Shown here: positions 9,195 to 21,300 of the stretch, piece by piece
Numbering within the stretch: position 1 is the first letter of the stretch
How the letters are laid out: the number at the start of each line of letters is the position of its first letter
Source of the DNA: Lycium barbarum
Lineage: Eukaryota > Streptophyta > Magnoliopsida > Solanales > Solanaceae
Assembly: GCF_019175385.1 (NCBI RefSeq)
Contig: NC_083338.1
Location: 61,908,884 to 61,972,883 of the forward strand
Reading direction: 5' to 3'
DNA length: 64,000 bases
Program-made: the position numbers and the translations under genes
The notes under the pieces: model-generated
The model's database searches: none
What the model saw: the letters and a program-made list of their open reading frames with translations, nothing else
What the model was told of the DNA's origin: nothing

Positions 9195-12098
9195 TGTTAT
9201 ATCCCGTATTTTTGCATATTCGGGAAATTTGAAATAATTGTGACTAGTAAGAGATAAAGCAATATTTTGGTTCTAGAAAATATATATGTTGTTCATGAGA
9301 AATATTGATGCGAAAATATCGAGGGAGGCTAAGGGAAAAAATTGGAAATTTGAAAATTTGTTTCATGGATTACAAATATTAGCCAACTAATTGGGCTTAA
9401 AAAAAAGAGAAAAAGAGGCCCAATTCATTAGGGGTGGCCGGCTATGGGCCCAAGCCCATGTGCCCATTTAATTCAAGGCTAATAAATAAGAGAAAAGGGC
9501 CATGTATTCATCATTCATCTAGAACTTTCAAGAAAAAACAAAGTGAGAGCAAGACTTGAGAGAACAAGGGGCATTCGGCCACCTTGGAGAAAAAGAGAAA
9601 ATATTTAGCCCATCAAATCTTTGATCCAAAAATCTTAATTTTCTAGTATTCCTACTAGGTTCAAGACCCTCTTCAACGTGGTATAACTTTTGAGGCAAGA
9701 AAGTACTTTTTTTGGCAAGTGGAAAAAAATGAAAAAAGGTAAGAATTCTATCTTTTTTTGTTATGGAAGACTTATTTATGTATTGTAGTGTATGGAAATG
9801 AATGGAAAATATGGAGATGTTGTGTGTGGTGTGTGAGCTGTGTGTGTGTGTGTGTGTGTGTTGTGGTCGTATGGTGTCTTTTGGTGAAGGAAGATGAATT
9901 AAATTTATTTGGTATGAAATTTGTGTGTTGTGGCCTTGTGATGTAAATGGAAGAATAATGGTTCAAGATTGGCATGAAAATTAGTTGTAAGTTGTTGTAC
10001 GAAAATTGTGTGATTTTATTATAAGTTTTATGTAATTATGGAAATGGAATTGCTAAAACATGAATTGCTGTTGTTGTTGATGAAATTGGAAGAAGAAAAT
10101 GTGACGTTGTGACCTTGTCGCATTTGTGGAGATTTCGAATGGAATATGGTGATAGTGGGATTGTAGAATATTTGGAAAAATTGTATGAAATACTTTTGAA
10201 TTGTATTTGGTTGATCTTGAATTAGTAATGAATATGTGAGCATTGGAATCGGCTTGAAAATACGTAGTTGAATTGAATAAGGATGAACTATGTAGAAAGG
10301 AAGGTTACTAGTGTTGGAATGCGTTTTAAATTGGTTTTGGAAGTTATTGGTATGGTTTTTGGTATTGTTGGTATGGTTGTTGATGAATTTGGTCGAGTTA
10401 AATTCTCGGGGATGTCGAATTTACAGGGGAGATGCTGCCGAAATTTCTGTAGACAAGCACTAGTTAGAATTGGATTTCTAAGTACTTGTAGCTAATATTT
10501 GGTAATTGATAATATTATTGTAGATATTGGAGAGCCCGAGACTTGAGTAGGGATTTGGTTAGCAAGCGATTGAGGTATGTGAAGCCTACCTTTCTTTCTT
10601 TTAGCATGACCTTTATGAAATGAATAAATGACACATATGTATGTTTCCAAAGAAAAATTCTATTCTTAGAGCCACTAGGATGGCCGATGTCTTTTACCTC
10701 CATAAGCTATTCCATATGGTTTGATACGCATTTATGATGTTTGAAAGATTTTAGTTGATATGTTTCCGAATGTTGTTCGAAAAATATTTTGATATGGCTA
10801 AAGTCTTGGATATATGGTTTGATATGTATATATGATTCTAAGGCTCCATCTGATTTGCTCCATAGCGATATTTGAAAGTTCCCTAATATGATCGTTACTT
10901 GAATTTCCGAAAAGAGCTTCTGAAATGCTTTTAAAAAGTTTTGTACTTCAAAAGTTCGTAACTTTCGTATACTAATTCCGATTGACCCGAAACTGATTTA
11001 TGAGTCTTCGGATGTCGTAAATATATTTTTCCATCGAGTTTTGATGTTTATTTATTTATATGCATATGTTTCCCTCACTACTCCGCTCGTGTATACTACT
11101 ATTACATCGTTCGCCGGATCCCGGGCCGGTTTTGTGATCGTGCGCACTATGTTACATTCGGCAGTATGATGTGTTACGGTCCCCGAGACCACGCCATAGG
11201 GCTGGGTACCGCTTATATACGGCGTTATGATGTGATATGGCATATGATATGTTCTGATGTTTTGATATGATATGATGATATGATATGTTCGGGAATTGTA
11301 CGGAGAGTTGAAACCTTCTGGAGTATGATGTGTTGTGGCGCCAATGTCGGAGTGGCGACCACGTTCTTGAGCCTTATGCATGATCTTTATTTGCATTATC
11401 TATGTTTTTAAAACTGGTTTGATATACTGATTCTGTAACCGCTTTCCATACTCCTTATTTCAGTTCTAATTTGGATTACTGTACTTCCTGCTTTACATAC
11501 TCAGTACATATTTCGTACTGACCCCCTTTCTTCGGGGGGGGGGGGGGGGGGGGAGGGGGGCTGCGTTTCATGCCCGCAGGTACAGACGTTCGTTCTGGTG
11601 ACCCGCCATTGTAGGATACATTCTGCTACTTTGGAGTGCTCCTTTGACTCGGAGCCCATACTTTTGGTACAGATCTTTCGTTGTATATTTCTCTGTATAT
11701 ATGTATGACTATCTGGGGTACGGCGGGGCCTTGTCCCGTCATATGTTTCGGTTATGGTTTGTAGAGGCCTGTAGACATATATGTGGGTCATGGGTCACGT
11801 TTGTTCGATTATGTTTGTGATTTGTGCCTTAAGCGGTCCCGTTTGCTATTATGGCCATAACGGCCCACATGTTTGTATATGTGTGTATAATCGGGCGATG
11901 TGTATTCCGCCAGCCTACTGACTTTTGATATGATATTTCTGTACAGGTGACCGCTTAAGATGATATCTGTTTTCAGTATCTGTTCAAGATAACGTATGCT
12001 AAATTTGAATAAGTCTTTGATATGTCGATTTGGTAAGCGAATGAGTTTTGGTGTCCAAATAGGGCACCAGTCGCGGCCCACGGGGTTGGGTCGTGACA
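9195..12098 (+). repeat. E2 3' LTR
   Basis: 2904 bp, same ends as the 5' LTR. It contains a CA/TG microsatellite at 9839-9860, longer than in the 5' LTR. It also has an extra segment of about 84 bp near 11112-11195, the cassette at 11498-11579, and a G20-A-G6 tract at 11534-11560. Confidence 0.92.
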
Positions 12099-12103
12099 TA
12101 GAC
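12099..12103. repeat. TAGAC target-site copy between E2 and E3
   Basis: Five bases separate the end of E2 from the start of E3. TAGAC recurs at 22300-22304 after E3 and, as TAGAA, at 1819-1823 before E2. Confidence 0.85.
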
Positions 12104-12680
12104 TGTCACGACCCAACCCCGTAGGCCGTGACTAGTGCTCGATATGGGCACCCAAACACATTTATCAAATGCTATCTCAAAATTTTTTTTTTCAAACGCA
12201 TTCAAGTATATAGCAGAAGCCGACAAGGCTATATTCCACATTTAGGTACCCCAGAATAGTCATAAACACAACAATATGTACAACTGAAGGATCTATACCA
12301 AAAGGGTGGGCTCCGGAACAAAGGAGCACTCCCAAAAGCAGACTATGTACCTAGGCTGGCGGACCTCCACAGTAAGCGTCTGTACCTGCGTGGCATAAAG
12401 CGCAGCCCCCGAAGAAAGAGAGTCAGTACGGAATATGTACTGAGTATGTAAAGCATGGAATACAGAAAATAGAAACATAACTGGAACAACGGTACCAAAG
12501 CAAGTATGCTATCCAAAATACCAGAGTGCTTACCTTCCATACACGAGTCATCTATATATTTATACGACGTGGTCAGAGGCCAGAAGAAATACAATAATTA
12601 CATGAATCATCCTGTGTACCAAAAGCTCACCTACCAAACTCAGGGTGTGCATGACAGGGTTCGTATCTCTTATATGTATT

Positions 12681-13050
12681 TATCAAATAACATGCCCCGA
12701 CCCTTTGTGAGGGGCGCGAAAAATGGAATCATATATGTTAATATCATATATCAAATGTTCATGTATCGTGCCCCGGCCCTTGGTAAGGGACACGGTGAAT
12801 CATATATCAAATATACCAATGTCATGTATCATATATGCAAGTAACGTACCCCGGCCCTTAGGGAGGGGTGCGGTGAATCATATTTCATGTATGTCAATGT
12901 CATGTATCATGCATGCATATAACGTGCCCCGACCCTCTTTTGCGGAACGCGGTGAATGGAGTCATCATATGCCATCCTGGCCACCTCCCCGTAATCATAC
13001 CATGCACATATACGTGACCCGGTCCGCAAGTGAGAGGGACGCGGTGAATA
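12681..13050 (-). repeat. Imperfect tandem repeat with GC hairpins in E3 3' LTR
   Basis: About five degenerate units of roughly 80 bp. Each has CCCCGGCCCTT, a short loop and an AAGGG-like arm, then GCGGTGAATCATAT-like spacer and AT-rich ATGTATCATAT. The units can fold as short hairpins. The 5' LTR copy is at 19207-19580. The same hairpin unit, inverted, recurs three times in E8b (27761-27984). Confidence 0.7.
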
Positions 13051-14382
13051 ATGCAGAGAAGTACGCACGAGAACATATCCTGGCCCGGGCTCAGTGAAAT
13101 CCAAATCAAAGATTGCACGAACAGAGTAGAGCGAAACCACATGCACACAATCAAGACCCGAGATACACACATACTTATATGCAAACACATTATCGGCATC
13201 TGGAGGTCCAGAAACAAGCTTCGGGTCAATCGGAACTGGTAGACGAAAGTTACGAGCGTTCGAAGTACGGAACGCTCCATAAATGTTTCGTAAATCAATT
13301 CTTGTAAAACCAAAGTGTTAGTCATATCAGATATCTTTCGGATGATGTATAGATCAAATTAAGTACAACTTAGCTTCATACGCACATACCATTACATATC
13401 AAGGTATTAATTATATCACTTATTTTATTTTATTTTCTTCTTTTTATTAACAACTAAGGAACATATCAATGGGTCTTTAGATATCGCGCCAACTTCATAT
13501 AGATTAAATCAAATAACTTTCGAAATCATATGTACGTATCATAACATATCAAGCCTCGGTGAAAACATCATACGTGGTGTCGTATTTACAAAATCTTCTT
13601 TACAACATGCTTCATGAAAGTTGGAGATATTATGACTCATAATATTCTTTCCGACACAAATTCTTTATACTTATTTCGTTACTCAATCATGTCGTAAGGT
13701 GGATCATGTCAGGCATACTTCTATCAATATAATTCAGAATCATAGGAAGACTCGGAACATTTTAGCTAGCACTTTAGAAGCGAATTACTCCCGGATATCT
13801 TACGGATCAGACCAAATATAATTTATAGGATCGCGTGTACATATCAAAATATAGATTAAAAACTCAATGGAATAGTAAGACAACCATCGTTTGGTAATCG
13901 GGACAACAACCAAGAGTTTCCTTTAATAATCGCACGGAATTAAGCCAAGTAGAACAATAGAGGAGGATTCGGGAATAGTGGGTCCACCTCGGATCAAGTC
14001 GAGGTGGCGGACATGAATCTCGGATATTAAGGTCTATAGAATCATCCAAGGAAGTTTCGAAGCGATTTGATTATATTTACAAAAGTTTCGGACGTTTGAT
14101 CACTTTTCAACAAAATGTGAGTTTTATGGTTCAATTCAATGGAATGAATAGTACTCGATTTCAAGTTCGGATTTCCATGAACAGAATTGCCCCCGGGGCT
14201 CCGATATCGACCTAGTATACCTAGGACATGCCAAAAGAAGGAATGGGGTAGCCTTACATACCTTCCGCGCTCCTTACGCTTGTCCAAAATCAAACTCCGT
14301 TTCGCCAAAAACCTACAATTGGTCATAAGTGCCAAATGTGAGTTGTGAACTTTTAAGAATTCAATTTAGGTTCATATTTGTC

Positions 14383-14415
14383 TACCGAAATTGCGGCAGC
14401 ATTTCCCCTATAAAT
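14383..14415 (-). promoter_or_regulatory. LTR core promoter-like block, E3 3' LTR
   Basis: On the minus strand: TTTATAGGGGAAATGCTGCC then CGCAATTTCGGTA, i.e. a TATA-like run, the conserved AGGGGAAATGCTGCC and a one-base variant of the CCGAAATTTCGG palindrome. The 5' LTR copy is at 20908-20940. A transcription start here is inferred from recurrence across LTR types. Confidence 0.45.
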
Positions 14416-15772
14416 TCAACACCCCGAGAATTTAACTCGGCCAAATCAACAATAACACCAACAACCAATCTAGCAACATCAATAACCAATTCAAAACGCA
14501 CTCTAGCATCAAGTACTCTTTCTACATAATCCAACAATATTCACTACGTTCACTTTAATGGCTTACCTTCAAGCCAACATCAATGCCTATACACTCAAAT
14601 ACTAGCCCGAACTCATGTCATCAACATTCAAGAGCATTTCAAACAATTCACACAATTTTTCAAACATCCAAAATAATACTCCAACTCACCCGAAATTGCC
14701 CCAAACCCAAGTTCCTCAACTATAACACATTCATTCCTTCCAAATTCATGACTTATACCATTAATCCACACATTAACAATGCAATCCTCACAAATACAAA
14801 AATTATATAAAATTCACATTAATTTCCAAATCAACCCATAACCACCACAACATCACTTTGAGTCGTTAAACTTCCATTTTTCTTCATAGGATCCACAACG
14901 ACGACAACTTAAATACTAACGACGATTTATTCATTCTCAACTACACAAAAGGGGGGGGGGGGCATACGGCCAACACCACACCCATACACAAAGATGATTT
15001 TTCATTCTTTCCTTCACTCTACAACAATCAAAACATGCCAACTAAAGCTAATATGTCACTTTGAGCATCACATACACACACGGCAAAACACCTTCCACAC
15101 GACCCAACTTCAACTTGACTCTTATCATGAATTTCTTCCCTTCTAGCACACAACAACACATATAAACCATTTATAACACATAAAACAAGATTAGAACTCA
15201 CCTTTCCTCTTCAACTTCTGAACTTGCCTAAAGTGGTAGATAGAGAAAACGAGCAATCTAACGCTTCTAACAACACTTCCACGTTAACAAGCGCCTTTCA
15301 ATTAGCAAGTTTGCTTGAAGAAATTAATTTTTGATAGCTCAAAATTGATCTTGAATTTCCAAGGGTTTGGCCGAAATCCCCTTAAGTCTTTCTCTCCATT
15401 TTATCTTCTTGAAGGTTCTTGAAAATGAATAAGGATGACCTCTCTTTATTAATTCATCACATGCCCAAATTTAAGGAAAAAAAAACATGGGCTTGGGCCT
15501 CCCTTTCTAGGCCATGGCCGGCCACCCTACCATCTTGGGCCTTTTGTTCTCTCTTTTTTTTTTTTGAGCCCAATTGATGGCTAAACTTTGTAATTCATGA
15601 AACAAGTTTCCGAAATTCCAATTTTATCCCTTGGCTTTCCTCCGTGTTTCCACATCAATATTTTTCATGAACAACACACACATATATTAATTCAAATCAC
15701 ATATGACCATATTCCTTACAAATCAAAATTATTTCGAATTTTTCCGAATGCGCGAAAATACGGGATATAACA

Positions 15773-15808
15773 TCCTCCCCCCCTTAAGAACATTCATCCT
15801 CGAATGTT
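15773..15808 (-). promoter_or_regulatory. E3 polypurine tract and pre-PPT stem-loop
   Basis: The minus-strand purine tract CTTAAGGGGGGGGAGGA abuts the LTR. The stem-loop at 15789-15808 has one mismatch (AACATTCA opposite CGAATGTT). Confidence 0.78.
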
Positions 15809-16672
15809 CAATTAACCTTAGAGGGGTTCGTGTAATACTTCGGGGAAGTTTCTTTCCTCCCTTCATAACGTTTCTAGCATTATAATTGTTACCTCCTTGT
15901 CTTCCATTTACTTACTTTTCCTTCCTTTCCACGTATCGTCGCATCGGAATCTTCTACCCTTACTGTAGTGAGATTAGTATCAGTTCATTTCATAATATCT
16001 ATACCCTATCCTTTACTTGTCTCTTAACTTTCGTTCGGCTAATATATTTCATATATCTCTACACTGGCTGCTGGGGCCCACCGCCGATCGGTACGGCCAT
16101 AGATGGGATGTTATACGCATACTTACGCATTTATTACCATTTACTCACAAAACACTTCCAAACGCATTATTCAAACTTACCCTAATTCCAGAACTGTATT
16201 GTGTTTCCTTCTTCTTCACCGACCGGGTCTGCTTTGGCATATCCGACCTATCTAGGGTTCCTAACCATTTGGTACATTCTTATTTCCTTTAGGTTACCCC
16301 TGGTTTCCCATCTGCCTTTTATATTTACATTTACGCAAATTTTGGTGTACTTCCCAGGGGGCCACCCATCCCAAAATTGCTCCGCCCCTAGCACGCTTAA
16401 CCCCGAAACTTCCGTGCATTTTGATGCATTAGTGCTGGTATAATCGCGTCGACTGCCTCACACGACCTTTGTCACGCACTTTAAGGCATGTCGGTGTCTT
16501 AACACTTTCCGGAAGGTTCTCGTAGCGGGTCCCACTCCGATCTGGAGAGGATCGTTTATTATTACGAAACTACCGGGTTAGCCCTCCTTTTTGTTTTTTT
16601 GAACAAGCACTTTCATCTGTACATATGACTACCACAGACGGTTTTATCGATTCGGGTCTCATCCCAGTTTTA
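15809..16672 (-). other. E3 non-coding module replacing pol
   Basis: About 860 bp between gag and the polypurine tract, where PR-RT-RNase H-INT would lie. No pol similarity is visible. It aligns by eye with E5 (about 37640-38320) and in part with E7 (about 53650-53970). Shared blocks include ACACTGGCT near 16060, a TTAGGTTACCCC block near 16290, the 5S-like segment (16350-16449) and a GTGGGACCC-like block near 16525. The similarity across three elements of different LTR type argues that the module is inherited and not random filler. Confidence 0.7.
16350..16449 (-). ncRNA. 5S rRNA-like segment in E3
   Basis: On the minus strand this reads like a 5S rRNA gene lacking its last bases. GCGATTATACCAGCACTAAT (16428-16447) resembles the 5S 5' part. 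TTAAGCGTGCTAGGG resembles box A. GATGGGTGGCCCCCTGGGAA resembles box C. Against the plant 5S consensus as I remember it, 16350-16400 matches at about 40 of 51 positions. The middle (16401-16427) is diverged. It is probably a captured copy, not a functional rRNA gene. Whether pol III transcribes it is unknown. Confidence 0.75.
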
Positions 16673-18184
16673 CTAGCAATCGAGGGGGGAAATATATATC
16701 AATACATATTCATTTCGGAAGAAAGTTAATAATATACTTGTAACTGCATCTGGTGGTGCCTCCTGATCCTGTCGGCTGGCCAACGCATACAAGCGGTTTG
16801 AAGGACCACTGGAACTGGGAGCTCCGCCACGACCTCTGCCGCGGCCTGCTGGTATCGGCACACCCTACCGCGTGGGGCGTATAGCTACAGAAGGGAGAGA
16901 CGAGCCAGCAACTGACCCAGTGGGCTGGGCTGAACCACCTGAACCTCCCCTATACGGGCACTCCCTCATAACATGGCCTTGACGGCCGCAAGTAAAACAA
17001 GCACCGGTGGCGCGACGGCACTCTCCCAAATGGCGCCTACCGCACTGGGGACACTGAGGCATAAGCGACCTAGTCTGGCTGAGCCCGCCACTTACCTGCG
17101 AATCGGGAGCCATAGAGCTCTGGCCAGCTCCTGAATATCTGACACTATCAAATCTCTCACCGGTAGGCCGTGGGGGCGCACTTTGCGCTGGCTGAGAAGA
17201 CTGTCTAACATACTGTTGAGGCTGTCCGCCTCGAAACTCCCCAGAGTATCCCATGGACCTGGCCCTCTTGGGCGGCCTCCTGTCTCGATCCCTACTAGGA
17301 TAATCAGCCCTGTGTCGGTCCTTCATACCCTGAGCATAGGCTTGTAGCCGGGCAATATCCATGTCGGTCTGCAATGCCACCGCCATGCAGCCATCAATCA
17401 AATAGCGGTCTAACCCCATCACGTACCGGTGCATCCGGTCAGTCATATCTGCAACTATAGCAGGTGCATACCGGGCCAGAGAAACAAACTCCAAATTATA
17501 CTCACGAACACTCCGACCCCTCTGCTACAGATGCAAAAATTGATCAACCCGCGCCCGCCGTAACTCTGGTGGCAAAAAGTGACGGGTAAAAGCAGCCACG
17601 AACTCGTCCCAAGTAGCTGGGGAAACTCCCTCACCCCTAGATAGCTCCCAGGACTCATACCAGTTAGCGGCAACATCCCGCAATCTGTGCGCGGCCAACT
17701 CGACAGACTCAGTCTCTGAAGCCCTGACCAAGTCCAATGAGCGCCGCATCCCCCAAATGAAGTCATGGCGGTCCTCGTCGGGCTTAGACCCGAAAAACTC
17801 TGGGGGCCCACATAATAGGAACTCTCGAACCCTCAGGCTATCACGCCTGTCATCATCATCCTCATCTCTCCTCCCGCGTCTGCGAGCCTGCCCCGCTACC
17901 AGTGTGGTCAATAACTGCACAGCCTCCCTCAGCGTCCTGTCCTCCGCCCCTGGCTGAGGAGCTGGAGGCTCGGGTGCGGGTACTCGGGCCCCTGGAGCTG
18001 CTGATGGACCTGCTCCAGGCTCCGCCGGTGGTGTAGCAGATCCCTCTGAGTGGGGTACAACCTCGGGCAAATCCTGAACACGAGCCCGGGTAACTCGCTG
18101 CGCCTGACTGGTCTCTCCGACCATCACCTTACCCTTCTGGGAAGCCGTATCCTTCTTCGGAGGCATCACTGAAAAACACAACAA
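16673..18184 (-). pseudogene. gag: E3 gag with truncated protease start
   Basis: One minus-strand frame broken by two nonsense codons. It starts at MPPKKDTASQKGK (an earlier in-frame Met lies six codons upstream). A Pro/Ala-rich linker follows, then the retrotransposon gag core (EFFGSKPDEDRHDFI, LRDVAANWYESWE, FLPPELRRARVDQFLHL). A TAG at 17525-17527 replaces the Gln seen in E6 (FLHLQQRGRS). The frame resumes to RYAPAIVADMTDRMHRYVMG and the zinc knuckles CPQCGRRHLGEC and CFTCGRQGHVMREC (C-X2-C-X4-H-X4-C intact). The second stop is at 16865-16867. The last part (AGRGRGRGG, YALASRQDQE) reaches the protease start but reads YVLIYISP instead of the ALIDPGST active-site stretch and then stops. It would form the particle and bind RNA if intact. 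Confidence 0.88.
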
Positions 18185-18273
18185 CCGATCAGAACATAAT
18201 CACCCTAATAGCATAGCTCTATGGCACGATCGAAGATCCAAAGAAAGGTAACACTCTAAATGTCCTGTAGCCT
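18185..18273 (-). other. E3 leader between stem-loop and gag
   Basis: About 90 bp of untranslated leader that shares GGAGGCTACAGGACATTTAG with the other elements and ends in a pyrimidine-rich TTGTGTTTTTCAG directly before the gag ATG, which resembles a splice acceptor. No gene. Confidence 0.5.
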
Positions 18274-18313
18274 CCCGTTTATAGATGTGGTGTACAACAC
18301 ACCGATAAACAAG
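18274..18313 (-). promoter_or_regulatory. Leader stem-loop with TGTACA loop, E3
   Basis: Minus strand: stem CTTGTTTAT/ATAAACGGG and GGTGTG/CACATC, loop TTGTACAC. One base differs from the GTGCAC loop of E2, E5 and E6, yet a six-base palindrome (TGTACA, 18291-18296) remains. Confidence 0.6.
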
Positions 18314-18352
18314 ACTCTACTAGACACGGCCTGTAGACATTCCGAGGACAAA

Positions 18353-18370
18353 CCGCTCTGATACCACTTC
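18353..18370 (-). promoter_or_regulatory. E3 primer binding site
   Basis: The minus strand reads GAAGTGGTATCAGAGCGG right after the 5' LTR and is complementary to initiator tRNA-Met. Confidence 0.88.
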
Positions 18371-21300
18371 TGTCACGACCCAACCCCGTAGGCCGTGACT
18401 AGTGCCCGATCTGGGCACCCAAACACATTTATCAAATGCTATCTCTAAATTTTTTTTTCAAACGCATTCAAGTATATAGCAGAAGCCGACAAGGTTATAT
18501 TCCAAATTTAGGTAATTTCCAGAAAAATTTCGGCAGAGTTTCCTTTGTTTTACAGACAATCCAAGATAACCCTGCACACAGAAAATACCAACAAAGGCCA
18601 CAGCGGCCAACAAGGCAACATGTAAACATATGCGGACCAGCCACCGCGGAGAATGGGATCGCCCAAACACAACATATACACACATCCGTACAGAAAGACC
18701 CCAACCCACAAACATGTCTACAGGCCTCTAATACAGACAACAGAATCATATGGCGAGACAGGGCCCCGCCGTACCCCAGAATAGTCATAAACACAACAAT
18801 ATGTACAACTGAAGGATCTGTACCAAAAGGGTGGGCTCCGGAACAAAGGAGCACTCCCAAAAGCAGACTATGTACCTAGGCTGGCGGACCTCCACAGTAA
18901 GCGTTTGTACCTGCGTGGCATAAAGCGCAGCCCCCGAAGAAAGAGGGTCAGTACGGAATATGTACTGAGTATGTAAAGCATGGAATACAGAAAATAGAAA
19001 CATAACTGGAACAACGGTACCAAAGCAAGTATGCTATCCAAAATACCAGAGTGCTTACCTTCCACACACGAGTCATCTATATATTTATACGACGTTGTCA
19101 GAGGCCAGAAGAAATACAATAATTACGTGAATCATCCTGTGTACCAAAAGCTCACCTACCAAACTCAGGGTGTGCATGACAGGGTTCGTATCTCTTATAT
19201 GTATTTATCAACTAACATGCCCCGGCCTTTTGTGAGGGGCGCGGAAAATGGAATCATATATGTTAACATCATATATCAAATGTTCATGTATCGTGCCCCG
19301 GCCCTTGGTAAGGGACACGGTGAATCATATATCAAATATGCCAATGTCATGTATCATATATGCAAGTAACGTACCCCGGCCCTTAGGGAGGGGCGCGGTG
19401 AATCATATTTCATGTATGTCAATGTCATGTATCATGCATGCATATAACGTGCCCCGGCCCTCTTTTGCGGAACGCGGTGAATGGAGTCATCATATGCCAT
19501 CCTGGCCACCTCCCCGTAATCATACCATGTACATATACGTGCCCCGGTCCGCAAGTGAGAGGGACGCGGTGAATAATGCAGAGAAGTACGCACGAGAACA
19601 TATCCTGGCCCGGGCTCAGTGAAATCCAAATCAAAGATTGCACGAACTGAGTAGAGCGAAACCACATGCACACAATCAAGACCCGAGATACACACATACT
19701 TATATGCAAACACATTATCGGCATCTGGAGGTCCAGAAACAAGCTTCGGGTCAATCGGAACTGGTATACGAAAGTTACGAGCGTTCGAAGTACGGAACGC
19801 TCCATAAATGTTTCGTAAATCAATTCTTGTAAAACCAAAGTGTTAGTCATATCAGATATCTTTCAGATGATGTATAGATCAAATTAAGTACAACTTAGCT
19901 TCATACGCACATACCATTACGTATCAAGGTATTAATTATATCACTTATTTTATTTTATTTTCTTCTTTATATTAACAACTAAGGAACATATCAATGGGTC
20001 TTTTGATATCGCACCAACTTCATATAGATTAAATCAAATAACTTTCGAAATCATATGTACGTATCATAACATATCAAGCCTCGGTGAAAACATCATACGT
20101 GGTGTCGTATTTACAAAATCTTCTTTACAACATGCTTCATGAAAGTTGGAGACATTATGACTCATAATATTCTTTCCGACACAAATTCTTTATACTTATT
20201 TCGTTACTCAATCATGTCGTAAGGTGGATCATGTCAGGCATACTTCTATCAATATAATTCAGAATCATAGGAAGACTCGGAACATTTTAGCTAGCACTTT
20301 AGAAGCGAATTACTCCCGGATATCTTACGGATCAGACCAAATATAATTTATAGGATCGCGTGTACACATCAAAATATAGATTAAAAACTCAATGGAATAG
20401 TAAGACAACCATCGTTTGGTAATCGGGACAACAACCAAGAGTTTCCTTTAATAATCGCACGGAATTAAGCCAAGTAGAACAATAGGGGAGGATTCGGGAA
20501 TAGTGGGTCCACCTCGGATCAAGTCGAGGTGGCGGACATGAATCTCGGATATTAAGGTCTATAGAATCATCCAAGGAAGTTTCGAAGCGATTTGATTACA
20601 TTTACAAAAGTTTCGGACGTTTGATCACTTTTCAACAAAATGTGAGTTTTATGGTTCAATTCAATGGAATGAATAGTACTCGATTTCAAGTTCGGATTTC
20701 CATGAACAGAATTGCCCCCGGGGCTCCGATATCGACCTAGTATACCTAGGACATGCCAAAAGAAGGAATGGGGTAGCCTTACATACCTTCCGCGCTCCTT
20801 ACGCTTGTCCAAAATCAAACTCCGTTTCGCCAAAAACCTACAATTGGTCATAAGTGCCAAATGTGAGTTGTGAACTTTTAAGAATTCAATTTAGGTTCAT
20901 ATTTGTCTACCGAAATTGCGGCAGCATTTCCCCTATAAATTCAACACCCCGAGAATTTAACTCGGCCAAATCAACAATAACACCAACAACCAATCTAGCA
21001 ACATCAATAACCAATTCAAAACGCACTCTAGCATCAAGTACTCTTTCTACATAATCCAACAATATTCACTACGTTCACTTTAATGGCTTACCTTCAAGCC
21101 AACATCAATGCCTATACACTCAAATACTAGCCCGAACTCATGTCAACAACATTCAAGAGCATTTCAAACAATTCACACAATTTTTCAAACATCCAAAATA
21201 ATACTCCAACTCACCCGAAATTGCCCCAAACCCAAGAACCTCAACTATAACACATTCATTCCTTCCAAATTCATGACTTATACCATTAATCCACACGTTA

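Larger units (their letters stand above)
1824..12098 (+). mobile_element. E2, non-autonomous Ty3-type element with pol 3' remnant
   Basis: Complete plus-strand insertion: 5' LTR 1824-4635, primer site, mostly non-coding interior, decayed integrase C-terminus, polypurine tract, 3' LTR 9195-12098. Both LTRs run TG...CA. Flanks are TAGAA (1819-1823) and TAGAC (12099-12103), probably one 5-bp target duplication with one change. There is no gag, protease or RT, so movement would have needed proteins in trans. The interior is collinear with E5 in reverse orientation, for example the stretches near 5480-5700 and 7080-7230. Confidence 0.9.
12104..15772 (-). repeat. E3 3' LTR
   Basis: 3669 bp, minus strand TGTTATATCCCG...GTCGTGACA. 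It lacks about 265 bp present in the 5' LTR copy (18512-18776): the junction near 12243 joins ATTTAGGTA to CCCCAGAATAG, with GTA shared at both edges, so it looks like a deletion in this copy. It contains the imperfect 80-bp repeats at 12681-13050 and a 12-base G run at 14951-14962. Confidence 0.92.

Noticed and set aside
12681..13050. CRISPR-like appearance of the E3 repeats
   Set aside because: Units are imperfect and contiguous, with no constant repeat and unique spacers, and lie in a plant LTR.
12506..13325. Several overlapping open frames of 80-140 codons on both strands of the E3 LTRs (also 18436-19850)
   Set aside because: They fall in LTR repeats, occur on both strands and are duplicated only because the LTR is; low-complexity Met/Tyr/His-rich products.
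16350..16449. A functional 5S rRNA gene
   Set aside because: Too many changes in the central part, the 3' end is missing, there is no tandem 5S array or T-run terminator, and it lies inside a mobile element.
16350..16449. A Cassandra-type TRIM element
   Set aside because: Cassandra carries 5S in short LTRs; here the 5S-like segment is in the interior of elements with 3-kb LTRs and gag.
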